Shown one piece after another: positions 6,018-6,068 of a stretch of 6,068 nt of DNA. Both the position numbers and the translations under genes were made by a program. Origin of the DNA: Puniceicoccaceae bacterium (GTDB taxonomy: Bacteria > Verrucomicrobiota > Verrucomicrobiia > Opitutales > Coraliomargaritaceae); NCBI GenBank assembly GCA_003567255.1, contig PWZW01000078.1, forward strand, positions 1-6,068, given 5' to 3'. Position 1 is the first letter of the stretch. The number at the start of each line of letters is the position of its first letter. The notes under the pieces are model-generated. The model was not told the origin of the DNA. It did not search any database and worked only from the letters and a program-made list of their open reading frames with translations.

Positions 6018-6068
6018 GCATGAAGGTTGCCCATCCGTGAGATAGGCGCACCGGGCGGTTTCGGGCTC

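Noticed and set aside
5980..6051. Extending rodZ to the upstream GTG at 6051
   Set aside because: The extra 24 residues show no family resemblance, whereas HTH_25 proteins begin right before the IGERL motif, which follows the ATG at 5979.
1..6068. tRNA, rRNA, CRISPR array, insertion sequence or phage attachment site
   Set aside because: I saw no cloverleaf, no regularly spaced direct repeats, no transposase and no flanking inverted repeats with target duplications.

Overview
The window holds six genes in two convergent blocks and no RNA gene, mobile element or CRISPR array that I can recognise. The protein sequences, the moderately high GC content and the lack of clear Shine-Dalgarno sequences suggest a Gram-negative, rod-forming bacterium. 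The HNH and cell-shape proteins remind me most of Verrucomicrobiota (Opitutae/Puniceicoccales-like). That placement is an impression from protein style, not a database result.

Left block, + strand, 54-1916. The first gene encodes a secreted and membrane-inserted prokaryotic glutamate-receptor-type potassium channel of the GluR0 class. A type-3 periplasmic solute-binding domain is split by a two-helix pore carrying the filter TVGYGD. A 156-base gap with a small hairpin and a promoter-like element leads to an HNH endonuclease-family protein with a zinc-knuckle-type CxxC...CxxC arrangement. Nothing shows that the two genes work together.

Right block, - strand, read from 5979 down to 1929. It contains a RodZ-like membrane-anchored helix-turn-helix protein, a 139-base gap with two inverted repeats, mreD, mrdA (PBP2) overlapping mreD by 4 bases, and 16 bases later a 182-residue protein I cannot name. 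RodZ, MreD and PBP2 are all parts of the elongasome, the machine that builds lateral-wall peptidoglycan under MreB control. This is therefore a cell-shape locus, although mreB, mreC and rodA are not in the window. The unknown last gene is probably co-transcribed with mreD-mrdA.

The two blocks meet tail to tail with only 12 bases between stop codons, where a hairpin probably ends transcription. I do not see an obviously new multi-gene system. The points most worth following are the ligand-gated K+ channel, an altered cysteine-rich metal site in PBP2, the uncharacterised gene attached to the elongasome operon, and the lack of Shine-Dalgarno sequences at most starts.
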